64,000 nt of DNA from Candidatus Gastranaerophilales bacterium (lineage in GTDB: Bacteria > Cyanobacteriota > Vampirovibrionia > Gastranaerophilales > Gastranaerophilaceae), in contig CALUPO010000010.1 of the NCBI GenBank assembly GCA_944322675.1, forward strand, positions 1 through 64,000. The letters are read 5' to 3'. A program made the translations under genes and the position numbers. Under the pieces are notes generated by a model. The model saw only the letters and a list, made by a program, of their open reading frames with translations, was not told the DNA's origin and made no database searches. Positions 1 to 8,400 of the stretch are shown in pieces (position 1 is the stretch's first letter; each line of letters begins with the position of its first letter).

Positions 1-272
1 ACTCCAAAAAATAGTGCTATTTTCCGTATACCTACGTTATTTAAATACATCATTAAAGCTTTATATTTATCTTCTTTGGTGTAACGTTTAGGCTTTTGTG
101 GGAATGTTTTGCCACAATTTGAACAAAGCATACGTTGGGTTACTCTATTTTTTTCCGTTTTTTCTTACTTTATTGCTTTGGCAATGGGGACATATTGACA
201 TTAAAAACCTCCTTCTTTTAAGAATATTATACATTATTTTGCCTAATATGGCAATGAAATGTTAACAATTCC
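1..272 (-). pseudogene. IS1-type transposase, 5' fragment with frameshift (partial, runs off window)
   Basis: The minus strand starts at the ATG at 199-201 (MSICPHC, zinc-ribbon start of an IS1 InsA-like protein) behind an AGGAGG ribosome site. It aligns almost base for base with 7295-7565. One extra T in the T-run near 146-155 shifts the frame, so no full product can be made. The gene continues beyond base 1. The element end is probably at about 272, where similarity to the second copy stops, at a sequence reading GGAATTGTTAAC on the minus strand. Confidence 0.75.
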
Positions 273-983
273 TCCCTTTAGGGAGAGGGGGCATGAGATG
301 TCACCCTCACCCAATCCTCACACTAAAAGAGAAAGTGGAAAATAAAAAAGCTTGAGAATGAGATCAACAATGGCAACCCATACGCAGGTTTGAGTAATAG
401 TCACAGACGAAACATTGTCAAAGCCTCCTTCTGTTTGAGTGCACATAGTGCACGAGTTAAGGAGGCTTAAGTTGAGTCGTGTGAATATACGAAAACCAAG
501 TGGGTTGAGGTTTTGTGCAGCTTTTGCGTAAAAGCTGCCCCGTCCGGAGGACATTATATTAATTAATTTGTTGAAGTTTAACAATTTTGACACCCTCACC
601 CCCACCCTCTCCCTCAAGGGAGAGGAGGAACTACGTCCGGAGGACATTAATTTTCGTGTGTGGGGGGATATGGGGGGGGGAGGCTTTGCCTCCCCCCCCA
701 TAAATACTAATTCCCGCCGTAGGAAAGACGCCCGAATGAAATGAGGGCGGATACCTCAGGCGGAAAAAAAGCCAAAACCGACAGCACGAAGTGCGACAGG
801 CGAAGTTAAACGGAGTAACCCCATCCGGAGGACATTAAAATATTTAATTTGTTTAAGTTTAACAATTTTGCCACCCTCACCCCCGCCCTCACACTAAAAG
901 GAAGGGGGAAAAACTTTTGAAAAAAGACAAGTGTAAAAAATTTGGATGAAGGTAGTAAAATCATAAATTGATTATCTTTTTAT
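273..983. repeat. Mosaic intergenic repeat region, no supported gene
   Basis: This stretch is built of modules found again at 7566-8532 and 22327-23035. They are a CACCCTCACCC/CCCTCTCCCT tract with its inverted partner AGGGAGAGG, a module containing AACCCATACGCAGG (about 340-560), repeated TCCGGAGGACATT motifs (near 540, 632 and 817), a G-run/C-run hairpin and a structured block of about 130 bp. Open frames here lie across the repeats and do not look like genes. Confidence 0.8.
669..895 (+). repeat. G-hairpin plus structured repeat, copy R1
   Basis: A perfect hairpin (runs of 8-9 G, AGGCTTTGCCT centre, run of C; 669-702) is followed by a block starting CCCGCCGTAGGAAAGACG. Nested inverted repeats are visible in the block: CGCCC/GGGCG, CCGCC/GGCGG and GCAC-GAA-GTGC. 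It ends with TCCGGAGGACATT and the CACCCTCACCC tract. Four more copies lie at 7567, 8157, 22425 and 22790, the last two inverted. Confidence 0.8.
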
Positions 984-1904
984 TTATATGTAACAAGCAG
1001 AATACACTTCCTTATTCATTAGTATTTTTGCTGTTTTAATGATTTTTATCTGATTTTCATCATTTTTATCAAAAACTAGCTCTTCAATTTCTCCATAATT
1101 TTGAAAAGTGTTAAATATATTTAAATAAAGTTCATCATAAGAAGTTTTAGGGGTATTTTCCTGTATCATTTTATGAACTCGTAAAAGTTCTTCGTCAAAA
1201 ATATCAACAATAGCACTATCAAGTCCTGAACCCATAGCCATAACTAAATATACTATATTAATTTGAGAACGTAAATGCTTAGGCACTCCATTTGAAATAT
1301 TTGATAATCCTATTGTTGTTAAGATAGGAGGTTCAAAACTTTCTTTTAACATACGTATTGCATCAAGACTCACCTTTGCTTGTGACTGTTCTATACACAC
1401 AGGTAAAACAAGGGGGTCAAAAATAATCTTATTATGTCCTAAACCCTTTGACTCACACGTTTCAATTATTTTAAATGCAAGATTTAAACGTTCTTCAGCT
1501 TCTTTTGGAATACCTGTTTCACTATTTAAAGTAAGTGCAATTAAACTGGTATTATATTTTGCAGCTATTGAACTAAATTTCTCCAATCGAATATCATCTG
1601 CATTAGTGCTATTTATAATACAACTTTGTGTATTTTGAATAAGTTTTAAACCTTTCTCTATTTCTTCTATATTTGTCGAATCAAATGACAAAGGTATATT
1701 GCATAGTTGTTGCTCTATTTTTGTTAACCATTCAATAGTTCCCTCAAATTTACCTTTTGAAGGTCCAACATTTAAATCAATCCAGTCAGGATTTTGTTTT
1801 ATAATTTTTAACATTATGTTTTTTATATAATCTTCATCACGATTTAAAAAAGCTTCTTTTGTTATTTTTGATATTACATGAATATTTTCAGCAATTAATT
1901 TCAT
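984..1904 (-). CDS. Pterin-binding methyltransferase (AcsE/MetH pterin-domain-like)
   Basis: This 306-residue protein looks like a single dihydropteroate-synthase-type TIM barrel of the kind that binds methyltetrahydrofolate in AcsE and in the pterin domain of MetH. Visible marks are DWIDLNVGPS near residues 39-48, PLSFDST near 72-78, an INST segment near 95 and TTIGLSNIS near 197-205. The start MKLIAEN at 1904 follows an AAGGAAA ribosome site. It overlaps the end of gmhA by 17 bp, so the two are co-transcribed. No corrinoid protein, CO dehydrogenase or MetH module lies nearby, so the methyl acceptor is unknown. Family assignment is good; substrate is not established. Confidence 0.75.
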   Translation of the reverse strand: MKLIAENIHVISKITKEAFLNRDEDYIKNIMLKIIKQNPDWIDLNVGPSKGKFEGTIEWLTKIEQQLCNIPLSFDSTNIEEIEKGLKLIQNTQSCIINSTNADDIRLEKFSSIAAKYNTSLIALTLNSETGIPKEAEERLNLAFKIIETCESKGLGHNKIIFDPLVLPVCIEQSQAKVSLDAIRMLKESFEPPILTTIGLSNISNGVPKHLRSQINIVYLVMAMGSGLDSAIVDIFDEELLRVHKMIQENTPKTSYDELYLNIFNTFQNYGEIEELVFDKNDENQIKIIKTAKILMNKEVYSACYI

Positions 1905-2499
1905 ATTTTTTAATTTCCTTACATTTATTATCTTGAAACAAATTCTTTTCAACAAGAGAACATATAATATGCCCTATCATTATTTGTGATTCCTGTATAA
2001 TTGGTGTTTTGTTAGATGGAATTTTTATTTTATAATTAGATATTTTATCAAGTAAACATTCTCTTTCACCTGTTATTGACAAAGTTATTATATCATTTTT
2101 TTTAGCTTCAACAACAGCATTTACTATATTTTTTGATTCTCCTGATGTTGATAAGGCAATAAATAGATCTCCAGGCTTTCCTATGGCTTCAATTTGTCTT
2201 GAAAATATATAATCAAATCCAAAGTCATTTCCTATTGATGTTATAACTGATGTATTTGTATTTAATGCACAGGCTGGTAAAGCTTTTCTATTAATATTTA
2301 ATTTCGATATCATTTCACATGCAATATGTTGTGCATCCGCTGCAGAACCTCCGTTGCCAGCGATTATCATTTTATTATTAGTCTTATACTTTTTAAGTAG
2401 TAATTCTACAATTTCGTTAATTGTATTTTTTATGCTCTTACTATTTAATATTTTTTCTTTTGTTAATATTGTTTCTTTTATATAATTTTCAATAAACAT
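1888..2499 (-). CDS. gmhA: Phosphoheptose isomerase
   Basis: A 203-residue SIS-domain protein, the usual length for GmhA, which converts sedoheptulose 7-phosphate to D-glycero-D-manno-heptose 7-phosphate in the cytoplasm for LPS heptose. The signature GNGGSAADAQH is at residues 48-58, and LSTSGES with its phosphate-binding Ser/Thr follows in the middle of the protein. The start MFIENY is preceded by GTAGG; longer upstream starts lack a ribosome site. The last 17 bp overlap the methyltransferase gene downstream. The rest of the heptose pathway is not in this window, but a GT9 gene at 46177 could use its product. Confidence 0.9.
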   Translation of the reverse strand: MFIENYIKETILTKEKILNSKSIKNTINEIVELLLKKYKTNNKMIIAGNGGSAADAQHIACEMISKLNINRKALPACALNTNTSVITSIGNDFGFDYIFSRQIEAIGKPGDLFIALSTSGESKNIVNAVVEAKKNDIITLSITGERECLLDKISNYKIKIPSNKTPIIQESQIMIGHIICSLVEKNLFQDNKCKEIKKYEINC

Positions 2500-2672
2500 C
2501 TTACCTACATTATAAATATATAATAAAGTATATTTTACATTAATAAACAATATATTAAAAGTATTGTAAAATTATGTAACAAAGAAATTGGAATTATATT
2601 AAATGTTAGATTAAGTGATAATAATTGAATTATTTGTTAAAATGGTTATTAGCTTTTATAAAGAAAGTATCA

Positions 2673-2928
2673 ATGCAAATAAATTTAACTAAAGATTTAA
2701 ACAATTATAGTTTAAATAAAAAAATAAATATCACTTATAGCTTCTGCAATTATTGTTGGTGCAGCTGCTTTCCTTGGTTTATCTGCCTATATGCGTAAAA
2801 ATAAATGAAAAGATATTAACTTAACAAAAGATAATATTGCAAAAGATACTAAATTTAAAAAAACAATGATAAAAACAGGTGATTGGTTAAATAATCTTTT
2901 TATTAAAACTAATAAAGCTTCCAAATAA
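2673..2928 (+). pseudogene. Decayed small membrane protein gene
   Basis: The ATG at 2673 opens a frame reading MQINLTKDLNNYSLNKK. A one-base frameshift near 2720-2730 moves the reading into a hydrophobic helix (ASAIIVGAAAFLGLSAYM). An in-frame TGA follows, and the frame then stays open (KDINLTKDN...) to the TAA at 2926. The N-terminal MQIN start resembles the accessory proteins at 31-36 kb. Two lesions in 256 bp argue for a dead gene; two unrelated tiny ORFs are the alternative. Confidence 0.4.
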
Positions 2929-3055
2929 TTTATTTAATTGTAAAAATTAATATGATTTATATTATACAGGAGCTTGCATATTTTTTTAATTTATGTAACA
3001 ATAAAGTTAGTTATGTCAAACATTGTTTTAGTGACACTACATAAGGAGATAAAAT

Positions 3056-3385
3056 ATGTTATTAATAATTAAAGCAATAACTTCTGCAATAACAATCATA
3101 TTAATAACAGAAATTGCAAAAAAAAGTTCACTTATGGGTGGTATAATCGCTGTATTACCAATAAATATTATCCTATCAATTATGTGGTTATATTATGAAA
3201 AACGTGATGTAATATTATTAAATAACTTTTTAAGTTCTGCAATTCTTGGCATAATTCCTTTGTTTATATTTATTATTGTTTTATTATTCTTGCTTAATAA
3301 AAATATTTCTTTTCCGCTTACATTAACATGCTCCATTATATTTTTAGTTTCCTTTTCTTTCTTATATTATAAAATATTGGCATAA
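3056..3385 (+). CDS. Small membrane protein, DUF3147-like
   Basis: This 109-residue, almost wholly hydrophobic protein has about four predicted membrane helices (roughly 2-20, 27-47, 58-80, 85-107). The length, the early polar patch EIAKKSSLMGG and the pattern PINIILSIMWLYYEKRD fit the DUF3147 family of unknown function. AAGGAG stands 8 bases before the ATG. It is a single-gene unit between a decayed gene and the convergent ADP-ribosyltransferase gene. No function can be assigned. Confidence 0.7.
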   Translation: MLLIIKAITSAITIILITEIAKKSSLMGGIIAVLPINIILSIMWLYYEKRDVILLNNFLSSAILGIIPLFIFIIVLLFLLNKNISFPLTLTCSIIFLVSFSFLYYKILA

Positions 3386-3414
3386 ACATAAACTTATTTT
3401 ATTCATCTTACTCA

Positions 3415-4731
3415 TTATTTTTTAATATCTTTTGGGCACTCATCCGGTGTTTTAATTCTAGCTTCCACCATTACAAAAAAAGTATTACGGTAAGGTGTTT
3501 CTTTATCTCTTTTTTCTATTTTAAAGTTACTAGCTATAAGTTCTGAGTTACGTTGTACAACAATTTCGTGTTCATTTCCGAATGATTGTTCCCGATCTAA
3601 AGTATCAACATATAAAGCGTGGGAACCTTCTGGTAACTTAATCTCCCAAGCCATACCATCATTATGAAGAAAACCTTCAGCTCCACTTTTCTCAATAGAT
3701 GTTGACATAAACCGTTCTTGTGTAGCTGTTAAAACATTATCTGCATATGCGGCATTTAATTTATCGATAATTTCTGATGCTTTTTTGTAACTTTCACTTG
3801 TCTTATCTGCTTTTGCCTCCGTTAACAAATCATTTACATCATTAATCCATTCTCCGGGTGTTTTTTTTCCATCTATGCCATCCAATGAAATAGAATCAAT
3901 ACCACGACTTAATATACCTGTTCCTTCGCTTCTATAAACTTGAACATCATTTGGTATTGTTGCACTTTGAAGAATTTGTGTTAAAGTGTTAATATTTTTA
4001 ATATTTTCTTTGATAAATTTTTTATCAACTCCGTTAGCTGTCAAAGATTCTTCATTTTTTTTATTGCTTAATATTCCATTTATATCATTTGAATGAGTTT
4101 TATATGCCAAAACAGAGTCTAGTTCTTTTTTAGTAAAATTCTCAATTGGAAATGTTCCTTCGATAATAGCAGTTTTTAAATTTTCGTCCAATGCTTTAAA
4201 ATCATCAGAAATCATACAACTATTCATAAAACAACAGAACATATAGAATGAAATCGGGTTATTTTTAAAATCATTAGTATATTTTCCGTTACATGAATTC
4301 ATTACCTCTTTTATCATATCTTTTGACACGCTATTAAATTTTTTACAGAGAATTGGGTCAGGATTAGTATAATACTTTACAAACGCCTCGAATTTAGAAT
4401 TTTTTAATTTATTTAATGTTTCATCTTTTAATGTTATTTCATCATTATCATCATCATCGTAACCAAAATGTTGATTTATAAATTCTTCTATTTCTGTCTT
4501 GCTTAGGGGTTGTCCATTTCTTTCTAATTTTTGATGTTGAGGCTTTATGTGAAATATTGATTTAAATCGATCCAAAAGTGTTGGTTTTGATTTTTGTGTT
4601 GAAGTAAGTGTAACAGTATCTCTTTGTTCTTGATACATTGCTGGAATATACGTATCATTCAGAGAGCCATCTGTTCTTGTTCTACCTCCAATTTCTTGCA
4701 TTCTTCCAAAACCATTAACACCATTTGCCAT
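3415..4731 (-). CDS. Putative ADP-ribosyltransferase toxin/effector (R-S-E class)
   Basis: The C-terminal 180 or so residues of this 438-residue protein carry the three hallmarks of arginine/asparagine mono-ADP-ribosyltransferases of the VIP2/C3/iota type. These are an arginine in VYRSEG (R267), the STS motif in FMSTSIEK (343-345) and an E-x-E in NEHEIVV (E387, E389). The family transfers ADP-ribose from NAD to a protein target. The first 250 residues are polar, have no signal peptide or membrane helix, and begin with VNGFGR (5-10), resembling the F[GK] motif of other proteins in this window. The ATG is set by AAGGAGT. No immunity gene or secretion system is adjacent. Activity is inferred from motifs; the target is unknown. 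Confidence 0.75.
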   Translation of the reverse strand: MANGVNGFGRMQEIGGRTRTDGSLNDTYIPAMYQEQRDTVTLTSTQKSKPTLLDRFKSIFHIKPQHQKLERNGQPLSKTEIEEFINQHFGYDDDDNDEITLKDETLNKLKNSKFEAFVKYYTNPDPILCKKFNSVSKDMIKEVMNSCNGKYTNDFKNNPISFYMFCCFMNSCMISDDFKALDENLKTAIIEGTFPIENFTKKELDSVLAYKTHSNDINGILSNKKNEESLTANGVDKKFIKENIKNINTLTQILQSATIPNDVQVYRSEGTGILSRGIDSISLDGIDGKKTPGEWINDVNDLLTEAKADKTSESYKKASEIIDKLNAAYADNVLTATQERFMSTSIEKSGAEGFLHNDGMAWEIKLPEGSHALYVDTLDREQSFGNEHEIVVQRNSELIASNFKIEKRDKETPYRNTFFVMVEARIKTPDECPKDIKK

Positions 4732-4928
4732 AATTTATACTCCTTAATTTATATTATTTTATACTACATATATAATCGGTAGAAAAAATTAAATCTTTAG
4801 ATATTTTTTTAAATTATTAAGATATGTTAAGTTTAATATCTATTTTTTTTTCTTTTATATTTATTGCTAAAATTATTAAAATATAGTAAACTTTAAGTAA
4901 GTTTCTATATATTAAAATGGAGTTAAAA

Positions 4929-5258
4929 ATGTCACTTTCTAATTGCAAAAAATGTGGCAAGTTGTTTTTAAAAAAAAATCGTGATATATGTGATGCTTGT
5001 TATGAAGCCCAAAATAAGCTAGCCGAAGAAATATGTAATTATGTTTTATCTTTAAATAGTGAAAATGTTTCCATGACAGATATTATGGAAAAATTTAATA
5101 TTAATTCAAGAGAATTTGAAACACTTTTTAATAGTGCTAAGTTTGTGCAAATAAGTGATATACTTACCGTCAAATGTATTCGCTGTGGTAGTGAATTTAA
5201 ACCTGGTCGTAAAACCGGTTTTATATGTGATAATTGTATAAAAAAACTAAAATTATAG
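4929..5258 (+). CDS. Zinc-ribbon protein, YvyF/flagellar-operon type
   Basis: A 109-residue protein with an N-terminal zinc ribbon (CKKCGK...CDACY), a middle helical part suited to a small winged-helix fold, and a second zinc ribbon (CIRCGSEF...CDNC) at the C terminus. This arrangement resembles the YvyF/TIGR03826 proteins found in flagellar gene clusters of other bacteria. The start at 4929 (MSLSNCKKC) is chosen because GGAG lies 6 bases before it and 10 bases inside the alternative ATG at 4917. The neighbouring formyltransferase gene begins 8 bases after the stop. No flagellar structural genes are beside it. Confidence 0.6.
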   Translation: MSLSNCKKCGKLFLKKNRDICDACYEAQNKLAEEICNYVLSLNSENVSMTDIMEKFNINSREFETLFNSAKFVQISDILTVKCIRCGSEFKPGRKTGFICDNCIKKLKL

Positions 5259-5266
5259 TGTATGTT

Positions 5267-6202
5267 ATGATTAAGGTTGTAATTATTGGCTATGGAGAAA
5301 TGTATGCTAATATAATTCAAGGCTGTTTAAATTCAAATGTTAAAATCGTTGGGGTATTTTATGATGAACTTATAAAGTTAAGTCCACTAAAGTTATTTTT
5401 TAAAAATATTTTTAATCCTTCACAAGACTATACATTTTCAAAAAGTCTTAATTTAAACATATTAAAAGGAAAAAGCGTTAATAGTTGTGAATTTCAAAAA
5501 CAATTATTAAAATTAAATCCTGATATTATATTTGTCGGCTCCTGGAGCGAAAAATTTAAAGAAGAAATATTTAATATTCCCAAAATAGCTACAATAAATG
5601 TACATCCTTCGCTTTTACCTAAATATCGTGGTCCAAATCCATATTTACAGGTAATCTTAAATAATGAAAAATATACAGGTGTAACTTTTCATATTATGGA
5701 TAAAAATTTTGACTCCGGTCCTATATTATTACAGGAAAAAATTAAAATAGAGACTTTTGATAATAGTAAAACATTAAAAAATAAAACTTGTGCTATTGTT
5801 AAAAATAAAATTCCTTATCTTATTTCGCAATTTAATAACGGTAAATATATTATACCTAAAATACAAGATGAAAATAAGGCAACATACCAAAGTGCAATTA
5901 AAGAAAAAGATGTTATAATTGATTTTAGTAAAAGTAATTCAAATGAAATTGATTGTCAAATTAGAGCAATTCTTCCTTTTTCAAAAGTTTACGTATATTT
6001 AAAAAATGAATTCTTTTATTTTGAAAATTATGAAATAATTGATAATTCAAATAAAAAAATATACAAAGAAGGAGAAATTGTTAAATTTGATAAGAACAGA
6101 ACTATTTATATTGCGACAAAAGATAATAAAATTTTAAAATTAACTAATGTAAAAGCTTACGGAATATTTGGAAAAATAAAAGCCTGGTTAAAATTAGGAT
6201 AA
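5267..6202 (+). CDS. Formyltransferase-family protein (Fmt/ArnA-type)
   Basis: This 311-residue protein has the 10-formyl-tetrahydrofolate-dependent formyltransferase fold. Catalytic residues fit N111 and H113 in NVHPSLLPKYRG and D149 in NFDSG. The N terminus MIKVVIIGYG is the expected first strand. Methionyl-tRNA formyltransferase is the nearest common relative. The N-terminal domain is divergent, though, and the C-terminal 100 residues are only loosely like the Fmt OB domain, so sugar-nucleotide N-formylation is equally possible. The start at 5267 has no clear ribosome site; it follows the previous stop by 8 bases, suggesting translational coupling. Confidence 0.7.
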   Translation: MIKVVIIGYGEMYANIIQGCLNSNVKIVGVFYDELIKLSPLKLFFKNIFNPSQDYTFSKSLNLNILKGKSVNSCEFQKQLLKLNPDIIFVGSWSEKFKEEIFNIPKIATINVHPSLLPKYRGPNPYLQVILNNEKYTGVTFHIMDKNFDSGPILLQEKIKIETFDNSKTLKNKTCAIVKNKIPYLISQFNNGKYIIPKIQDENKATYQSAIKEKDVIIDFSKSNSNEIDCQIRAILPFSKVYVYLKNEFFYFENYEIIDNSNKKIYKEGEIVKFDKNRTIYIATKDNKILKLTNVKAYGIFGKIKAWLKLG

Positions 6203-6206
6203 GTTT

Positions 6207-6365
6207 CTAGTCTTCAACAATTGTATAACGATTTTCTGCTTTAAGTTTTAATTTATATTCAATTTTCTCATCCTCTGACATATTCACCATTTTTTCTTCA
6301 TCTTCTTGAAAAAATTTGATTTTTTTTACCTTAAATTGTAAATTATCATTATTATTTTTATCCAT
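6207..6365 (-). CDS. Small acidic/basic hypothetical protein (52 aa)
   Basis: An ATG at 6365 preceded by AGGAG opens 52 codons (MDKNNNDNLQFKVKK... ending in NRYTIVED) and closes 5 bases from the convergent formyltransferase gene. The composition is lysine- and glutamate-rich with no hydrophobic segment. The good ribosome site and tight fit between neighbours argue that it is real. No family is recognised. Confidence 0.5.
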   Translation of the reverse strand: MDKNNNDNLQFKVKKIKFFQEDEEKMVNMSEDEKIEYKLKLKAENRYTIVED

Positions 6366-6997
6366 TTTGATTTTCTCCTATATAAATTACTATTAATTAT
6401 ACATTATAATTTTATTTTTATCAAATAAAAAAACAATATCTAATAATGTTACACTTACAATTTTAGGATTTAATTTTTTTATTAAATTATGTAGAAACAA
6501 TAATTTCAATTTTTCTAACTCTTTATATAAAAAATTTAACTCGTTCAGTATATAAATTAATTTAAGTTTGATATTTTTAAATACTTAATTTGGGTATCTT
6601 TTGAAAGAACTATTAATTATACAAAAAGTTTTTAATATTTACAGGTTATAAATTGATGAATAATATATATGGAGAAATTATATAACAGATTCAAATCCAA
6701 TAATATCAAGCAAAAAAATATTGGAATGACAGGATTTGAACCATTGTATAAGATATATTCTAAAATAAATTGAGCCTAAAATCAATGCTTTTCACCTTAT
6801 AAATTAAATCCTAATTATGCGAATTAATGTATCAAGTGGACACAGAATGGACATGAAAAAATGTAATTGAAAAATAAAAAATCCCATTTTTAAATCTAAA
6901 AATGGGATGTAAGTATATGTGTGTTGATAAAATAAGCACATTATTCTCTTTCCAAATACCATTTATTTTAGATGTAAATAAAAAAACTAAAGATATG
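6366..6997. other. Gene-free stretch with a tRNA-like fragment and a terminator
   Basis: No open frame with a ribosome site is seen. At 6721-6747 the text TGACAGGATTTGAACC resembles the 3' end of a tRNA on the minus strand (T-loop TTCAAAT), but no matching D-arm, anticodon arm or acceptor partner was found. It may be a relic of an attachment site. A terminator hairpin lies at 6881-6908. The remainder is plain AT-rich sequence. Confidence 0.5.
6871..6908 (-). terminator. Rho-independent terminator, minus strand
   Basis: Perfect 11-bp arms (ATCCCATTTTT / AAAAATGGGAT, 6881-6891 and 6898-6908) with a 6-base loop. On the minus strand they are followed by a T-rich run at 6871-6880. It would stop transcripts leaving the transposase remnant. 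Confidence 0.75.
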
Positions 6998-7565
6998 TTA
7001 AACAATAATAGATAAAAATTGATAATAGCATTTGCCGGTCATAGAATGAACTTTAAAGTATATTTTTGCAGCAGGTTTCAGTCCTTCTCCGATGGTAAAT
7101 GCAATAACACGCATCTGTCGTCTAGAATAAGCAGTCCATACGACTGCTCTATTTTTCTTTTTTTTACATAGGTATATATTTCATCCAATTCTATAATATG
7201 AGCTTTCTCTAAAATCAAAGGATTAAAGTTAGCCAATAACTCTTGTAATAATACGTGTGCATTTTTTATCCATTTTAATACAGCAGTGGCACTTACTCCA
7301 AAAAATAGTGCTATTTTCCGTATACCTACATTGTTTAAATACATCATTAAAGCTTTGTATTTATCTTCTTTTGTGTAACGTTTAGGCTCAAGCGGGAATG
7401 TTTTGCCACAATTTGTACAAAGCATACGTTGGGTTCCTCTATTTTTACCGTTTTTTCTTACTTTATTGCTTTGGCAATGGGGACATATTGACATTAAAAA
7501 CCTCCTTCTCTTAAGAATATTATACATTATTTTGCCTAATATGGCAATGAAATGTTAACAATTCC
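6998..7565 (-). pseudogene. IS1-type transposase, second decayed copy
   Basis: The start is the ATG at 7494 (MSICPHC) behind AGGAGG. The zinc ribbon (CPHCQSNK...CTNCGKTF), a helix-turn-helix region (IRKIALFFGVSATAVLKWI) and the first catalytic segment ELDEIYTYVKKRK are visible, as in fused InsA-InsB proteins. Near 7130-7145 the frame breaks. The next frame continues with family-like residues (YSRRQMRVIAFTIGEG) and soon stops at about 6998, so the last catalytic residues are lost. The 5' part matches the fragment at 1-272. The element end at about 7565 adjoins repeat copy R2. Confidence 0.8.
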
Positions 7566-7566
7566 G

Positions 7567-7780
7567 ATATATGGGGGGGGGGCAAAGCCTCCCTCCCCCA
7601 TAAATTACTAATTCCCGCCGTAGGAAAGACGCCGGAATGAAATGAGGGCGGATACCACAGGCGGAAAAAAGCCAAAACCGACAGCACGAAGTCTGACAGG
7701 CGAAGTTAAACAAAGCTGCCCCGTCCGGAAGACATTAAATTAATTTTAAACTTAATTTTTATCACCCTCACCCCAAACTT
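7567..7780 (+). repeat. G-hairpin plus structured repeat, copy R2
   Basis: Hairpin of G-run, central GGCAAAGCCTCC and C-run (7571-7601), then the CCCGCCGTAGGAAAGACG block with GCAC-GAA-GTCTGAC, then GTCCGGAAGACATT. The central GCAAAGC is the reverse complement of the GCTTTGC centre of the other copies, so the hairpin tip is inverted relative to R1. Confidence 0.75.
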
Positions 7781-8156
7781 TACGATTAAAATGGAAAGGG
7801 AGAATAAAAAAGTTGGAGAATGAGGTCAACAATGGCAACCCATACGCAGGTTTGAGTAATAGTCTTTAAATAATAATAAAAATATAAAGCCTTTCAGGCG
7901 GAGGTACTTTGTGTGGACAAAGTGCCCAAAACCGTAACCCGACTTGTCACTCACATTCTCACTAAACTCAACCCAAGCAGCCTTAACTCGTGCTTCGCAC
8001 TCAAACAGACGGCTGCCTGTTGTTGTTTCGTTAAGTGATAATTGTTCGTGCCTGCGTATGGGTTACATTTATTGACTTTATTCTACGACTGTTTAGTATT
8101 TTTTAAAAAATCGTAAAACACAGTTTCCCCGCCTTGAGGACATTAAATTTCGTGTG

Positions 8157-8400
8157 GGGGGGGGGATATGGGGGGGGAGGCTTTGCCTCCCCCCATATAT
8201 TACTAATTCCCGCCGTAGGAAAGACGCCCGAATGAAATGAGGGCGGATACCTCAGGCGGGAAAAAGCCAAAGCCGGCAGCAAGAAGTGCGACAGGAGAAG
8301 TTAAACAGAGTAACCCCGTCAGGAGGACGTTAAAATATTTAATTTGTTGAAGTTCGACATTAAAACCACCCTAACCCCCACCCTCTCCCTTTAGAGAGAG
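8157..8400 (+). repeat. G-hairpin plus structured repeat, copy R3
   Basis: ATATGGGGGG hairpin (8166-8198), then the structured block, whose outer arms CCCGCC (8210) and GGCGGG (8254) enclose CGCCC/GGGCG. GTCAGGAGGACGTT and a CCACCCTAACCCCCACCC tract follow. Same orientation as R1 and R2. Confidence 0.8.

Noticed and set aside
318..701. 127-codon minus-strand open frame in the first repeat region
   Set aside because: It runs through the CCCTCACCC tract, the TCCGGAGGACATT motifs and the G-hairpin; similar frames appear wherever these repeats occur and there is no ribosome site.
2760..2810. Reading the in-frame TGA of the 2673 gene as a sense codon
   Set aside because: A separate frameshift is also needed, and other genes here, for example B3 and C1, end normally with TGA, so recoding is not supported.
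6721..6760. A complete tRNA gene on the minus strand
   Set aside because: Only a T-arm-like 3' end is visible; the T-stem has mismatches and no anticodon or D arm was found.
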